Assembly: GCA_007280315.1 (NCBI GenBank)
Contig: QYQC01000043.1
Span: 1 to 6,833 of the forward strand
Origin: Betaproteobacteria bacterium
Lineage (GTDB): Bacteria; Pseudomonadota; Gammaproteobacteria; Burkholderiales; SG8-39
Direction: 5' to 3'
DNA length: 6,833 bases
Shown one piece after another: positions 6,571-6,833 of the stretch; within the stretch, counting starts at the first letter, position 1; each line of letters starts with the position of its first letter. The notes beneath the pieces are model-generated. The model searched no databases. It was not told the origin of the DNA and worked only from the letters and a program-made list of their open reading frames with translations. The position numbers were made by a program, and so were the translations under genes.

Positions 6571-6833
6571 ATGAGCACGAAATTCGGAAACCGGCGGTTG
6601 GTGCTGAAGGCCTTGGGTATCGGCGCGGCAAGCGCGGCAGTGGCGGTGCCGGGGATTTCCCGCGCGCAGTCCACAAAGGTACGCGTCGGCTACATTCACA
6701 CCGTGGCTGTCGACGGGCAGATCTGGGCCGGCGATCACATTGGAAGCTGGAAGAAAGAAGGCCTGGATATGGAGTTCATCAAATTCGACTCCGGGCTCGC
6801 CATCTTTCAGGCGATGGTCGGCGGCAGCCTCGA
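6571..6833 (+). CDS. ABC transporter substrate-binding protein, NMT1/SsuA-like, Tat-type signal (partial)
   Basis: The frame opens at an ATG with a strong ribosome site (AGGAGG, 6561-6566, 4 nt away) and runs off the window end after 87 codons. The N-terminus carries a twin-arginine motif, NRRLVLK (residues 7-13), then a weakly hydrophobic alanine-rich stretch and a likely cut after SRAQ (about residue 33). Export through the Tat pathway is therefore likely. The mature start (KVRVGYIHTVAVDGQIWAG) followed by WKKEGLDMEFIKFDSG and FQAMVGGSL matches the opening lobe of NMT1/SsuA-type ABC binding proteins for nitrate, sulfonate, taurine, pyrimidine-precursor and similar solutes. The ATPase and permease genes would be expected downstream, outside the window. 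It is divergent from the LacI-type regulator and shares its control region. The ligand is unknown. Confidence 0.88.
   Translation, partial: MSTKFGNRRLVLKALGIGAASAAVAVPGISRAQSTKVRVGYIHTVAVDGQIWAGDHIGSWKKEGLDMEFIKFDSGLAIFQAMVGGSL

Overview
The window reads as a GC-rich proteobacterial chromosome segment. A Burkholderiales-like betaproteobacterium is most likely, because it carries a solo Bug/TctC-type periplasmic receptor, a hallmark of that group. All assignments rest on motifs read by eye; no database search was possible.

Layout. (1) Positions 1-132 hold the last 43 codons of an unidentified plus-strand gene. (2) After about 124 non-coding bases come two plus-strand genes 7 nt apart: an exported AttH/CrtC-type lipocalin-like protein (about 257-1324) and a TauE/SafE-family membrane permease (1332-2087). 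(3) Only 16 nt separate these from a convergent minus-strand block of three tightly packed genes. In transcription order these are a LacI-family regulator of the GntR-like type (6411-5395, TTG start), a large PHP-like metallohydrolase of the DUF3604/CehA-McbA kind (5353-3080), and a TctC/Bug receptor (3069-2104). (4) A 159-nt divergent control region (6412-6570) separates the regulator from a plus-strand gene for a Tat-type exported ABC transporter substrate-binding protein, cut by the window end (6571-6833).

How it may work. The minus-strand block and the divergent ABC gene look like one solute uptake and hydrolysis locus controlled by its own repressor. The control region has a consensus-like sigma70 promoter towards the ABC gene (TTGACA, 17 nt, TATGGT). 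It also has a perfect TATAAT facing the regulator. Between them lies a 16-bp near-perfect palindrome (ATGGTAGC/GCTAACAT) with the central CG typical of LacI-family operators. One bound repressor could shut off both directions. The substrate cannot be named from sequence. The combination of a cytosolic PHP-type hydrolase, an orphan TctC receptor and an ABC binding protein under one GntR-like repressor is the most interesting feature of the window.
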